Source of the DNA: Akebia trifoliata | Taxonomy: Eukaryota > Streptophyta > Magnoliopsida > Ranunculales > Lardizabalaceae | DNA length: 64,000 nt | NCBI GenBank assembly: GCA_017979445.1 | Contig: CM030710.1 | Location: 12,634,248-12,698,247 of the forward strand | Direction of reading: 5' to 3' | Shown here: positions 23,184 to 34,880 of the stretch, piece by piece | How the letters are laid out: every line of letters starts with the position of its first letter | How positions within the stretch are numbered: position 1 is the first letter of the stretch | The notes under the pieces: model-generated | Seen by the model: the letters and a program-made list of their open reading frames with translations, nothing else | Databases searched by the model: none | Told to the model about the DNA's origin: nothing | Program-made: the position numbers and the translations under genes

Positions 23184-23597
23184 CTACCAATTATCTGCTC
23201 CTTCGAATTCTTCAAATGCTCTATCTTCTTCCTTGTCAGGACAACCCATCCCAAAGAAAATCTCAAATCCTGGTTGGCGAGTACCCGTGACGTGGTCGAT
23301 AAAAGGTTTTGGAAAACCACAATAAGGGAAATCTTCCCCTGCTTTCACAAAGCGCGCATTTAGGGTTTTACGATAAGGCTTCATGTTGATTAGGTCGATG
23401 ACATGTCCTTGCCTCCCCGTGTTTGTCTTATCTTTTATTATCTTCCAATATCGGGCCCAGTCTTCTTTGGTAGGTTCGTACCCCAATCCGAATGTCCTAA
23501 CTACTTCTTGAATGGCTGGTGCAGCTTTGATCCCCTGTTGTCTACGACCCAAACCCATGCCTGGGAAGAATCTCATGCTTTTGAACATGCTGGCCAC
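23184..23597 (-). pseudogene. G-patch-like segment of the Ogre-like polyprotein
   Basis: This 137-codon open frame begins with a glycine-rich motif, FFPGMGLGRRQQGI, at residues 10-23. It continues with FGLGYEPTKEDW near residue 56. The G-x-G-L-G pattern with a following Q-G is that of a G-patch, a short RNA-binding motif; G-patch sequences downstream of a protease are also known in some retroviruses. It lies between protease and RT. I infer an RNA-binding role but cannot show it. Confidence 0.6.
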
Positions 23598-23909
23598 ACA
23601 ACAACTAAACGTATTATCGATAGGTACCAGCTCTTTCGCAGAATCGTCCCACTAAACAGCATGACTATTTTCAAATTCAAACCTGTTGAGTTGTATTTCT
23701 TTTTGTTCGGGTTGAATTTCAGACAATGATTTATCCTTGATTTTTATATTGTTCACAATCTCCATAATTTCGACATCCCCATGAAGCGTGATCACCAAAC
23801 CGTCCTTGATGAATTTAATCTTCTGATGCAAAGTAGAAGGTACAGCCTTGATCTGATGCAGCCACGGTCTCCCTAGTAATAGGTTGAAGGATGACTAAAT
23901 ATCCAAGAC

Positions 23910-24428
23910 TTAGAATTCCATAGGGAAGTCTGCTATACCCATGGATATTCGTAGCTGCAAAGACCCTAGTACATCCATTTTGATATTATCGTAAGCTCTA
24001 ACACCTTGCCTAGTTGGTTTGAAGTCTGTTGTTTTGAACCCGAGGTAAATTACAGTCTTCAAAGGACAGACATTTAATGCACTTCCATTATCTACCAAGA
24101 CTAGAGGGACTCTCATTCCGTTGCAGTCAACGGGGATATGCAACGGCTTTGTGTGGCTCGACCCTTCTTTCGGGAGATCTGAGTCTGAAAAGGATAAACT
24201 ATTTTTAGCATGGGTTGCCCCTACTATACCAACTAGTTGATCCGAAGATGTGTCGAGGAAAGCTTGGGCTGTGTTTAGTGCTTTGAGAACAGTTTCCCTA
24301 TGAGCTGTGGAGGTCATAAGCAAACCCCAAACTGAAATGTTGGCGCTTGCCTTTTTTAGCTGTTTGATCACGATATCATCCTCTTCAATAGTTTCCTGAA
24401 TGGGGTCCACTTTTTCCTTCCTTGCCAA
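23910..24428 (-). pseudogene. Ogre-like aspartic protease
   Basis: The protease cuts the polyprotein into working parts. In the 172-codon frame the active-site motif is D113-N-G-S116, followed by ALNVCPL, typical of the Tat lineage. The flap and C-terminal part (a LLGRPWLH phrase) lie just past the stop at 23907-23909, interrupted by one further stop. The gag frame ends at 24477, and the 48-base gap between the frames is probably a result of decay. Confidence 0.88.
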
Positions 24429-24476
24429 GGTTGCTGGATTGCCAACGCTAAGTTCCAGTGGCTTAAAGACTCTTTC

Positions 24477-26079
24477 TCATGGTGTCATGTGCTTAACTTC
24501 ATCACAAGAGAGTGAAAATGGCTCGTCTTCTTCGGCCAATAGGTAAAGATCTCCATCTGTTACAGAGAATGGGCTTTTTGAGATCATTTGTGCCAAAAGA
24601 TGGTTGGTATATGATGGGCTATCGTAGTAAGGTGGGGATAAACAGTATGATTCATCTTCAGTTAGATCAAATGGCTCATGGCTTGTGTCATAGACCTCAT
24701 CATTGAAAGCTATTCTAACAAGAGAATAACTGGGTGGTTTGGCGTAGATTGGGTGGATGAGAGAGATTGGGTCAAATGGTAGTTGGGTGTTGCAAACCAT
24801 TTTCAGTGTTGACGGAGGTTGATATGCGAGTAGTGGATTGGTGGTGACATTTGGCGGTGTTGGGGTAGGAATGATAACTTTTTTATCGGCGATGAGATTT
24901 TGGATGGTATGGCGGAGAGAAATGCAACAATCAGTATGATGACCAGGGCTTTGATGGAATTCACAAAAGACGTTAGGGTTATGTGAAGTTGGTTGGGGAT
25001 TTGGTAGAGGTCGAGGTTGGAGAGGGGTGAGGAGTTTTTTTTTTAATAGTTTCTGGAATACTGCAGTGAGGGTCATCCCTAGATTTGTGAATTGTCGAGG
25101 GGGGGCTCTGCCCAAATTTGCCTGGTTATTGGTTTGAGCTGGGGGTTGAGCTGGGGTAGTGGAAGTGTTGGCTATATAGACATGGTTGATGTTGGGTTTG
25201 GAATTAATGAAGGGTTTTTTGGATTTGTTGTCAGAAGAGATAGAAAGGATCCCAGAGGCAAAGACATCCTCAAGTTAGCTTCCAGCTTGTAACAGGGATT
25301 CGAATGTGGGGAGATACTGGGCAACTAAATGCTGAGCATACCCCTGCGGGAGGTTTTTCAAGATGATTGCCACTTGTACCTTTTCTGATGGTCTATCCCA
25401 CATCTGTGCAGCCTTAGTCCTCCAATGACTAATAAAATCGGTAAATATTTTCCCATTCTTCTACATAGTGGATTCCAAATCCCTTTGAGAAGTTTCGATT
25501 TCAGTGTTGTACTTATACTGGTGCCAGAACATCCTTGACATATTTTCCCATGTCCCAATTACAGATGAATCTTGGGACATCAACCATCGTAACGCTGATC
25601 CTGATAGAGTATGCTGGAACAATAATGTCATCTGTTCGTCACTGAGGCCCATTGTGCGCATGTTGGTGACATATACCTTGGATGCATTTTTGCACAGCCT
25701 ACTCCATTGAATTTTTTCATTTCCAGCATTACAAACTTTTCTGGCAGACGGATCTTAGGAATTTGATTCAAAGCCTCTATTCCTACTACGATTTCATCAA
25801 TTCCTTTTATGTTTTCACGACTGTTTCCAACTGAGTCATTCTGTTGGCCAATATTTGATTCTCATTAAAATGCTCCTCATTTTCGTCAAGCTCATAAACC
25901 TCATCCAGATTCTTAGCTGTGCGACCTTCCGGTCCCTTGCCCCTTTGATCATCAGGCTGGTCTCTTGTTGACTCAGAGATCTGTTCTTACACTTCTACCT
26001 TGTTTTTTATGTTGTTCATATCCATTGCAAATACTACTAGGATCTTACGAATTTCCGCGAGTTTAGATTCAGAAGCCAT
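24477..26079 (-). pseudogene. gag: Ogre-like Gag
   Basis: The reading starts at ATG 26079 (MASESKLAEIRK) and meets a TAA after 30 codons (25987-25989). Open pieces follow at 25661-25461 (FQHTLSGSALRWL and a W-containing core of the retrotransposon Gag fold) and 25115-24477. The last piece has a CEFHQSPGHHTDCC motif, a degenerate form of the zinc-binding motif usual in Tat Gag, followed by a proline-rich stretch. At least three interruptions make it non-functional. Confidence 0.85.
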
Positions 26080-26399
26080 TTTTGATGGTTCACTTGACAC
26101 TGATGTTCTTTCCAAATGACCTGACTCTCAACTCCAACCAGGTGGCGGATTCTTAAGTTTGGGCACAATAGTATCCTGAAACCCCATCAAAGGTGAATTA
26201 AGAATTGGTCCCTTTTGATAGCATTTACTTTTATTATTATAATTGATGAGTTGTGCTGGTTGAACTTATGTCTGATGAGGTGATTTATTGTTAATTAGGG
26301 ACTTATAAAAAAAAGACTTCTCATTAAAAATCGTACTAATGAGACAAATGCGAACACAAAAGAAATGAGGAGATTCTCCTCTTCAAGCAAAGATGACTC

Positions 26400-27514
26400 G
26401 ATCTAGGACCCTACATACTCTTCTATTTTTTTCTTCTACTTCTTGAATGCTTGTTGGTCTTCTGATTCAGTAAGCATCCGATGATCCCAAGCGGTTGCTA
26501 TGTGTTCCACCAAATGCACAGTCAGCTCCATAATAGGATGTCGATTCTTCAGGAGCATTGGAATCCATGAAGGGAATCCTATCTATCTTGGTATCATCCT
26601 TGGGCAATAAAAAGATGTATTCAGCAGTCCAGTGAGCATTACATGATCAGACCCTTTTGAAGTAAGTACGGTACCTTCATCCAATCTTGATCCCAATCTA
26701 TCCCAATTTACATCCTGTGTAGTCAAATTTAAGAGCCAGTCCTTCTAGTCTTCTATAGATGCATAGTCCACCAATATATTCCTTTTTTGTGAATTTTTCC
26801 CATTTACTTTCCTTGATTTTAGGGAACTCTGCAATACGAAGTCGGATACATAACCACAGATAAAGCAAATATGGACTTCATCAAAATCCTGCCCCTCCTG
26901 GTGCATTCTCATTTGATAATCTCTCAAAAGTCTCAACGAGTATTGTAGGGATTGGGTTAACTTTGTTTTTAAGTTGTCCGGCAATATCTACGAAGAAGCC
27001 CGGTAACTGATGACCCATCCTAAATGAAACCAGAAAATATGTTGACAATACCCCCAGACATAAAGTAAAATCCCTGGCCTTCCTATGAGGTTCTGGAGCG
27101 AAATCCCCAGGATTTTCTTGTCCAAGAGTTTGGTGTACTTCTAGAAGTCTCCGCATGTTCAGTACCGTGATCTGTGAATCTTCTTGCCTTTTTTGGTTTA
27201 ACTCCTAACCCTTTCGAGAGTTCTTTTGTGAATTTGAATTTCGATGGAAGACGAATCATCGAACCCAATGTGCTTATCCCCATAATATTACAATAATCTT
27301 CATGAGTTGGACAAAGTATGATTGAACCAAAATGGAATACGTGGTAATTCGGGTCCTAGAAATTGGCCGCTGCACATAAGAGGTTCCAATTGACAGTTAC
27401 TGACTTGAGAGAGAATACGCTTTGAAGTATATATGCACCAAAATTGTACTTTTCGACGGTGGTGAACGCATCTAAAGCTCTTTCCCTCAACACTTGTACA
27501 TCATCATGAGCCAT
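26400..27514 (-). pseudogene. ORF1 of the Ogre-like element (plant-mobile-domain-like)
   Basis: An extra gene upstream of gag is a hallmark of Ogre elements; its function is unknown. Reading from ATG 27514 gives 52 codons, then a TAG (27356-27358) where tryptophan is expected, followed by DPNYHVFHFGSIILCPT and HEDYC. This resembles the 'W-D-P...F-x-F...P-T-x-E-E-Y' core of the DUF7745/plant mobile domain group. After a frame change, 27156-26881 gives a leucine-rich stretch and NPIPTILVETFERL, matching the NPxPxILAET block of the same group. Weaker remnants continue to about 26400. The family call is from memory of motifs and needs a profile search. Confidence 0.6.
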
Positions 27515-28477
27515 CTAACCAAAAGAAACTAACTCTCATTACTGACACATTAAACCACGTCTATATTTTGGTACGATCTTTAATGTGATTCAACCATTTT
27601 AATTTAAAGAAAGGTCTGATCTATAGAATAGAATTGGTCGAAAAAAAAAAATGTCAGTTACCACATTCGGATCAATTCTATCCAATGGATTCAAAAAAAT
27701 AATATATCACCTCATTGACATTTAATTAAACCAATTAACTCAATCGACTCGTATATTAATCCGAAAGATCAACTTACCAATTGGGTTAATGGGTTGGAAA
27801 ATGATTTGGCCAACACAACTTTTCAGTTACAATTATTGGATTGGACCGATATTGCGGGTTCTATTTGAGTGGTGTGAATCGGTCCACCCACTTACCTTTT
27901 GGTTAGTTTAGAGAAAAGCAACCCGGGAGCACTTATGGTCGATTCGAGTCATGGTCTAATAGGACTGCACCTAAGTTCTAGGCTTTCTATATGATTGAGG
28001 CTAGGTTAGGACAAAGCTTAGGTCACTTCAGCCCGAAACACCAATATACTATTTCAATTTTACTTGGTCAAGCAATACGTGGTACTCCAGTTTGATATAC
28101 CCGAAGGTACTGTACTGAAGTTGTAGCGTTCACGGGCGTCCCCCGTGTCCCGAAGGACCAGGTAAGCTTAGATCCGACTACTAGATTTATAAGGACATGA
28201 CATGATGCAAATATGCATATGCATACTCGTGAGTGTGTGCAAAGGGACAAAGTACGTCCAGGGCGTTTTTTACAAATATCCAACCATTCAAATTAAATAT
28301 ATCCAAATATCAAACCAATCAACAGAGATAAATAATTGAATATATCTAAACACATGCCAATGAAAGAAATGACCAAATCTAGCCTAATCTAAGAGTCTCA
28401 TTGAGTCAACTGGGTTGACTCGAGAAAAATGTCAACCTAAGGATAGTCTTGGATCGGGTCAAGTTTGACCCTATTAT
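27515..28477 (-). other. 5' leader of the Ogre-like element
   Basis: This non-coding leader lies between the PBS and ORF1. A 28010-28170 block (phrases TCACTTCAGCC, ACTTGGTC and CACGGGCGTCCCCCGTG) is conserved in the second Ogre-like copy at 49250-49385. The second phrase is part of a short G+C-rich inverted repeat and could form a hairpin near a packaging signal; that is only inference. Confidence 0.7.
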
Positions 28478-28494
28478 CCCCAGTGGAGTCGCCA
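28478..28494 (-). promoter_or_regulatory. primer-binding site, tRNA-Arg type
   Basis: In minus sense it reads TGGCGACTCCACTGGGG, one base after the end of the 5' LTR. This is the tRNA-Arg-complementary site usual in Tat/Ogre elements. It confirms orientation and LTR boundary. The relic at 49716-49732 has the same site with three transitions. Confidence 0.88.
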
Positions 28495-28495
28495 C

Positions 28496-31400
28496 TGAAA
28501 TCGTCTCGACCCTCGATCATCTCGCTAAATAACGGATTAGGGGTTCGAACTATGTATCTCGGGAATTTTTTAAAGAATCGGGAGTAACCACCTAGCTTAG
28601 GTCTAGGAACCAAAATTAACTCCAAATGGATATGGGTCGGTCTGTGGATCAGAGAGATAGGTAAGGGGTCAGGTTACGGATTTCAGAAGGTGTTAGGCAC
28701 CGTATCCGCCTAATCATGATGATCAGTCTCTATTGCGATCCAAAAATATCCTATCATCAACATTCAAAGATTAAAAGTCAAACTAGAGTCCAATCATCAT
28801 CAAATTGCATCGGATTTACTAAACAAATCATACGGTTAAAATAATTACATGATTTAATGAGGCATACATGTCACCAAAAATTAATGGATCAATTCGATCA
28901 TACTTTGAATAATAGAAAATCGATTTTCAATGCCACGTACATGAAATTAATGAATTGACTCATTGACGACATTTATCAAATAAATTCAATTTTTGAATTG
29001 TCACGTGTATTAAACCTATGAGTTAACCCACATGCCTATCAAAGAAACTCGATTTTTGAAATGCCACGTGTATTAAAATCGACGAGTCGACTCACAATTT
29101 TTTATCAAAGAAACTCGATTTTTGAAGTGTCACATATATTAAATCGGTGAGTTAACCCACGTGCCTAATTTTAAAATAAGATCGATTCAAATTTTCAAAG
29201 TCCCCAAAATCAGCGAGTCGACTCGCAATTTATTAATCAAAAGAATCCTCATTTTTTTTGGAATCGTCACGTGTATTAAATCAGTGATTTAATCCACATG
29301 CCTAATTTTTAAAAAATTCAATTCAAATTCTCAAAGTCCCCAAAATCAACGAGTCGACTCGCAATTTTTATATCATAAGAATCATAATTTGTTTTTTGAA
29401 TCGCCTCGTGTATTAAATCGGTGATTTAACCCACGTGTCTAATTTTTAAAAATTGGATTCAAATCCTCAATGTCCCCAAAATCAACGAGTCGAGCCGCAA
29501 TTTTTTAATTAAAAGAATCCTAATTTTTTTTAAAATCGCCACGTGTATTAAATCAGTGATATAACCCACATGCCTAATTTTTAAAAAATTCAATTCAAAT
29601 TTTCAATATTCTCAAAATTAGCGAGTCGACTCACAATTTTTATTGTGAAAATCGATTTTTTATTTTTATCTCATGTACACTATTAATTTTTTGAGTAAAT
29701 CAACATCAATGAGTTAATCAAATAACATAAAAAAACAACGAATCAACTCGATAGACATCAACAATCAATGAACCGGTCCACTAACTTGAAAATAATGAGT
29801 TGGCCCAATCAATCTATCAACAAAAATGGTTGGATGGATCCATTAATTTTTTGAAAAATTAAAGGTTACCATAGCGCCATGCATACCCCAAAAATCGGTG
29901 AATTGATTCAACTACATTAAAAAATGTGATCAAGGATAAAATAAATAAAAATAAAAGCAAAACAAAACAAAACAGAACAAAGACATAAAAAAAAATTCTC
30001 CTAACCTATCAATATGCAAGAGAATAAAACATAAAAAAATTAACAATGTACATATTCTCCTACCCTATCGAAAAGTGAAAATAAATGGAAAAAAAATCAT
30101 AGAAACGCATCTAAAAAAATATATATATTTTAATCCGATAAATATGCGAAGATAAATAAATAAGAAAAACATTGAAACAATATACAAAGAGCAAATTTTC
30201 TAATCCTATCGATATGCAATGAAAATAAATGAAAACAAAAAAATAATAATAAAAAAAAACTAAAAAAAAATACTTATAGAATGAAATGGATTCCTTCAGG
30301 TCCAACTGGGAGACTCGTGAGTACTTGCTGTTACGGATACACACGAAATGAAAATAGAGAGAGGGAGCTCCGTATGGGCATTGCAATGGTACTTCAACAA
30401 TATCTTGAAAGAGTACGGGTTGAGCAGCGAAGCCGCGGTTATAGCAGGACGTGACGACAACAAAGAATGAGAAAGGCTGCTGAACGTTGTGGGCACTGTG
30501 GAGAGAAGGTATTTAATGAAGATGATAAAGGGGCAACAAGCGCTTGTGTTGCAGGAGGCTGGGCAGAGCGTGAAAGAGGCTGGATATTGTAGTTGCAGGC
30601 AGAGAGATAAAATCAAAGGATGTTGAAGGAAAAAAAAATATCTGATAGAATTGGAAAGAAGGAGATGGGATGCAACTAAGGTTACAGTATGCCGTAGGTG
30701 CTAAAACGGCCTTGAGTGCAGCAAGAATACTGTGTTACATGGTGAAGAAGGTGATGGCTGAGAGAGAGGTATTGTTAGACAGCAAGGATTTGATGTGTAA
30801 GGTTTGTGTTGCAGGGAGAATTGAAAGAATAGGCCGAGCAGCAAGGGTCTGAGGGATAGTTCAAGGGCAGCACCCCCATGAAGGTGGCTGGTTTGCTAGT
30901 TTTATGGTCAAAAAGAAGGTTGCTGTCCAATGTGGGCGTAGTTGCTGCCCAATGTGAACGTGGGAGAGAGAGAGAGCAACATGGGGTAGAGCAAGTAGTT
31001 GGAGTGGAAAGTGCTGGAGAGAGTTGTTTTGTCGTTGGTTATCAAGAGAAGTTGTGAATGGGGCTGATTTGTAGGAGACATGGATGGTGCAGCACGTTAG
31101 TGGGGAGTTGAGGGGTTTATTTAAAATATGTGGGTGATAATGAGAGTAATTTGTAAGAAAAAATGTTGGGAAGGTGAGATGGGGAAATTAAAGGATAGTT
31201 GAGAAATGTGTAAAGTGGGATGAGTACAGGAAATGGCAATGGTGGGCCACGTGTAGAAAGAAATATTGTTTGGGTTGAGTTAGGTTAGGGTGATGGTTGT
31301 GTTAGAGAATGTATTGGGACGTGAATTAATAGAAGTCCAATTGGTGAGTTAATTTTTGAGTTGCAAATGAGTGAGGATGAATTGAATCGAGTTGGGATCA

Positions 31401-32468
31401 GTTGTGGGTTTTAAGATCGATTTCTTGGTTTGGTTTAATTTAATTTGATTCATTGATTGGATTTGATTTTTAATTGTTTAATTTGAATTTAATTTTTAAT
31501 TTAAATTTTGAACGGATTGATTAATTTGCGTTTCAATTTGAAATTTAAATTGATTTTAATTTTTTAATTGGTCGGTTGATTAGATTTCGATTGGTTAAGT
31601 TTTGAGTTTTAATTTGATTTTAGATTGAGTTTGATTTTAAATTTTAAATTTATTGATAGAATTTGAGTTTAATTTTGATGGTTGATTACTTGAAAATTTT
31701 ATTTTGATTAATCGAATTTTTTATTATTATTATTTTTTATTTGAATTTTTTTAATGGATTTAATTGTTCGATTTTAATTTAGTTGTTTGATTTTAATTTT
31801 AATAGTTTGATTTAATTTTAATTATTTGGATTTTTTAATTTTAATTGTTTAATTTTTAATTTTTAATTTTATTTTTAGTTTAGATTGGATTTCGATTTAC
31901 ATTGTCCTAGGGATCGGGATCTCTAAATTGTAAAGTTGGATATTGAGGGGTATTTTGGTCTTTTGGCGATTTTAACAAAATTTTCTCGAACTTCTCTGTT
32001 TTCATCGATTTGGGTTCTGTTAGACTCGAAATCACATTCTGAGTGCAATGGAGGTACTTTCGAGACTTTTTGGAGATTCGAAATTTATGAAGGGTATTTT
32101 CGTCATTTTGATGATTTTTTTACAGATTTTTTTTGAATTTTATCGTAAGGTTTCTTTCAGTCACTGTGTGAGTATTTCTAAGTTCTAAAATTATATTTTT
32201 CTAGTGTAGCGAGGTCTCTAAGTTATCGAATTGTGTAATGAACCTATGCGTACATGCTTATTAAGTCGGATGTAAGGTGTAGCAATCCTAAGCGTGCGTA
32301 AATTTCTAGGTCGAGTAGTGACGAGTAGGGGGGATGAAAAGACTAGAAACGGAACGAATCAAGCAATACTCACAAGCCTTCGAGTTCTTTTATATTCATC
32401 ATTAGGAATCCACCAAAATCGGGTGATGAATTGTCGAATTAGGCAGATGCAATAATGGGGTGTCTACA
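28496..32468 (-). repeat. 5' LTR of the Ogre-like element (3973 bp)
   Basis: Full-length partner of 6644-10610. In minus sense it starts TGTAGACACCCC at 32468 and ends GATTTCA at 28496. It contains the palindrome array (about 28970-29660), a TATA-like site (31115-31128) and the AT-rich stretch (31400-31880). Small length differences from the partner are spread over simple-sequence tracts and over the array. Confidence 0.93.
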
Positions 32469-33635
32469 TTATCATTTTCCCCAACTCGTCCAAACAACCG
32501 TGTCATTTGAAACGAAATTTTTATTTTTTTTTTACCGATCTTCCACCCCAGATTTATTATAAACGGTCGCTGTCGACTTCTGACGAAGAAGGGAGAAACG
32601 TCTGCAGCCTCATTCTTTACAAAATCCACCCAACCTTTTTTAGTTTCACTTTTTTTTTCACCCCGTATCGTCAAAAATCAGTCATATTTATATACGGGGG
32701 TTTCGAAACTTCGACTTCGGATTTTATTTATTTCGGGATCAAATCGTCCTCCATCGTAGAAGGGAGAAAAGGCGACGGCGTCGAGATCTTCGAAACCACC
32801 GAGTTAGATTCAAAAATCAGTCATCTCGAAGTTTGAATCACCTTGATTTTCGTGCCAATCGCCTTGATTTCTATGTACGTGTTTCAGTTCCGTCGCTTAG
32901 TGATTGTAAGAAATTCTCAATTTCTATTAGTAATTATAGATTGTGAAAATTACATTTAAGATTTTATTAAAAATTTGTGATGTGTTTCCAAAAATATAGA
33001 ATTCAATCGGTTATTTCAAATTCATGCTAGAACTTGCATATTTGATATGTTTAATTATATTTTTTAACAAATTATACATGGATAAGATATTTCACCGGGC
33101 TATTTCTGTCAGTTGAGTCCTATACATCGCTCGGACCCCGTTTTGATCTAAATTTTATATGTTTTTTCAATGTTATTGATGTAAATGAATTTCATAGTTG
33201 AAAAAATGATTTAATACTCAATGAACTCATATTGAGTTAATGAATATCAGAAAGTGGATATTTTGTTTGAGAGATTGAAAACTGTAAAAATCGAAAAAAT
33301 GAAAAAAGGGTATGAAAAGGTAAAATGTCAGAGTCACACCCGAGGAGTGATGTCTGCATTTTATATTGTTATATTGTGTGTAGGTTGGTGAATGGATATC
33401 TAGGGATAATGTTACTGGTTGCATGTTTATTTACTTTCTGTTAGCATGAGGAGTTGTTTACTTTTCCATTCTATTATTTATTTTAGGTTGGGTGGCCACA
33501 CTTGCATGATAGAAAATAGGATATCCATTCTCAACCTTGTATTACTAATTTCTCTTTTATTTTCAAATGAAAATAATATATATATGTAGTTATTTTGTAA
33601 GTTGTTAAAGAGTCTGTGAATGCCTGAAGGGATAG
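32469..33635 (+). repeat. Tekay/Del-like LTR, segment 2 of 3, with TTATC duplication
   Basis: Bases 32469-32473 are the right TTATC duplication of the Ogre-like element. The rest is host sequence that joined 6643 before that insertion. It is richer in CG dinucleotides around 32560-32850 than its surroundings, including GACGAAGAAGGGAG and GGCGACGGCGTCGAG. It ends with GATAG (33631-33635), the left duplication of the Athila insertion. The frame at 32507-32836 has no recognisable domain. Confidence 0.5.
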
Positions 33636-34866
33636 TGATGAGACTATCGTTGTTCTTCTCACCGGAGTTAATAATAATCTTAGTTTTACCTTACTTGTGG
33701 GGCAAGTAGGGGATCGAACCCAAGAGAAAGGAGGAATAGAGCTAAGCTAAGAAGATAAAATTCAAATTAACTAAAAGGAATTAAAACTGTTTTTCTTTGT
33801 ATTTTTGAACTTATAAGAAGATGTAAAATTGCTAGAAAATAAACTAAAGTAAATGAAATTAAAAGAAAGTAAACTTATGAATTAAAACACCATTGGAGGT
33901 GGATCTACCTAAAACATGTTAATGAGCAATTTCTAGTCTCTAGCCTTTTTATAACTCAATCATAAGGGCTTGGTGTTAGCTCCTTAGATCGGAAAGTTTT
34001 GCAATTAAAATGAAATAAAGGAACAAAAACAAAGTAGAATTTCTTGAGAATTTCTTACTATAAATTATCTAATTTAAGCATACTTTATCTTGATCTAATC
34101 TAAGCATAAAGTATCTATATTAAGAATAAAATATGCAAGAAACTTAAAGAGAATTCATAAGCATTTTAAATAAAAGAAAGGCATAAAATTAGAAATAACA
34201 CAAGAACTTGCTCTAGGCTTTTTCACTCTCTAATGGAGGGGAACTTAGCCTAATGTCATTGCAAGAGAGGGAAGATAAGAGATGAAAGAACTTTTCTTCA
34301 TTTCATGGAGAAAATTACAACTTCTTCTTCTTCTACTTCTTACAAGACTAGTTAACCAAAAGAAAATAACTAGAAAATGAAAATACAAAAAATAAGAGAA
34401 TAGGCAAAGAGTCTTAGATTAAAGGAGTCTTGGATAAGAGAACCAAGATGGGACCCTTTCTCTAGAAATGAAGGCTCTATTTATAGAGAAAAATGTGTGT
34501 AGAAGAGTCTAAAAGTAGCCTCCACTTTTCTTTGCACAAAAAGACAAAAGAGGAGAATATGAGTTAAGGATTAGGGCATTCCAAAGGATTAGGGCATTCC
34601 AAAGTGTTAGGACATTCCAAAGTGGGCCCAAATGCTTTTGCCTTGAGATTTTGATTCCAAATTGTTGATTTTCTGCACAAGAAACACACGTAATTAGATT
34701 TATCTAGTAAATGAATTTATTTATATATAATTAAGCCTAATTAACATGCAACGTGGTGGTTTGAGGCTTATCATGATTATTATCTTAATATAGAGAAATA
34801 GGTACAAAAATCAAGATAAATATCCGTAAAATGTGCTTATAATTGAGTGTTTGGAGACACTCATCA
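33636..34866 (-). repeat. 3' LTR of the Athila element (1231 bp)
   Basis: It is 36 bp longer than its partner. The whole difference is two extra copies of an 18-bp unit at 34568-34621. A TATA-like TCTATAAATAGA (minus sense) lies at 34477-34488. Confidence 0.95.
34568..34621 (-). repeat. 18-bp triplication inside the 3' LTR
   Basis: Three units of 18 bp occur (GGATTAGGGCATTCCAAA twice, then a variant with three or four changes). The other LTR has a single unit at the same place. The two LTRs are identical at integration, so the copy-number change arose afterwards, probably by replication slippage or unequal exchange. Confidence 0.9.
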
Positions 34867-34880
34867 CACCCCCAAACTTA
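34867..34880 (-). promoter_or_regulatory. polypurine tract of the Athila element
   Basis: In minus sense it reads TAAGTTTGGGGGTG directly before the 3' LTR. This is the usual Athila PPT. Confidence 0.85.

Larger units (their letters stand above)
6644..32468 (-). mobile_element. complete-ended Tat/Ogre-like LTR retrotransposon
   Basis: The element spans 25,825 bp, or about 19.3 kb without the insertion inside it. It lies on the minus strand, with its 5' LTR at 28496-32468 and 3' LTR at 6644-10610. The termini are TGTAGACACC and GATTTCA. The order is LTR, tRNA-Arg-type PBS, ORF1, gag, protease, G-patch-like segment, RT, RNase H, second RNase H, integrase, a long 3' UTR with a 33-bp minisatellite, PPT and LTR. 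Very long LTRs, a tRNA-Arg PBS, an extra ORF1, a duplicated RNase H and UTR tandem repeats are known traits of Tat/Ogre elements. All coding regions carry stops or frameshifts, so this copy is non-autonomous. Confidence 0.93.

Noticed and set aside
32507..32836. 109-codon frame in the CG-rich patch
   Set aside because: The patch is part of a degenerate LTR and the translation has no domain. I kept the base composition as a finding instead.
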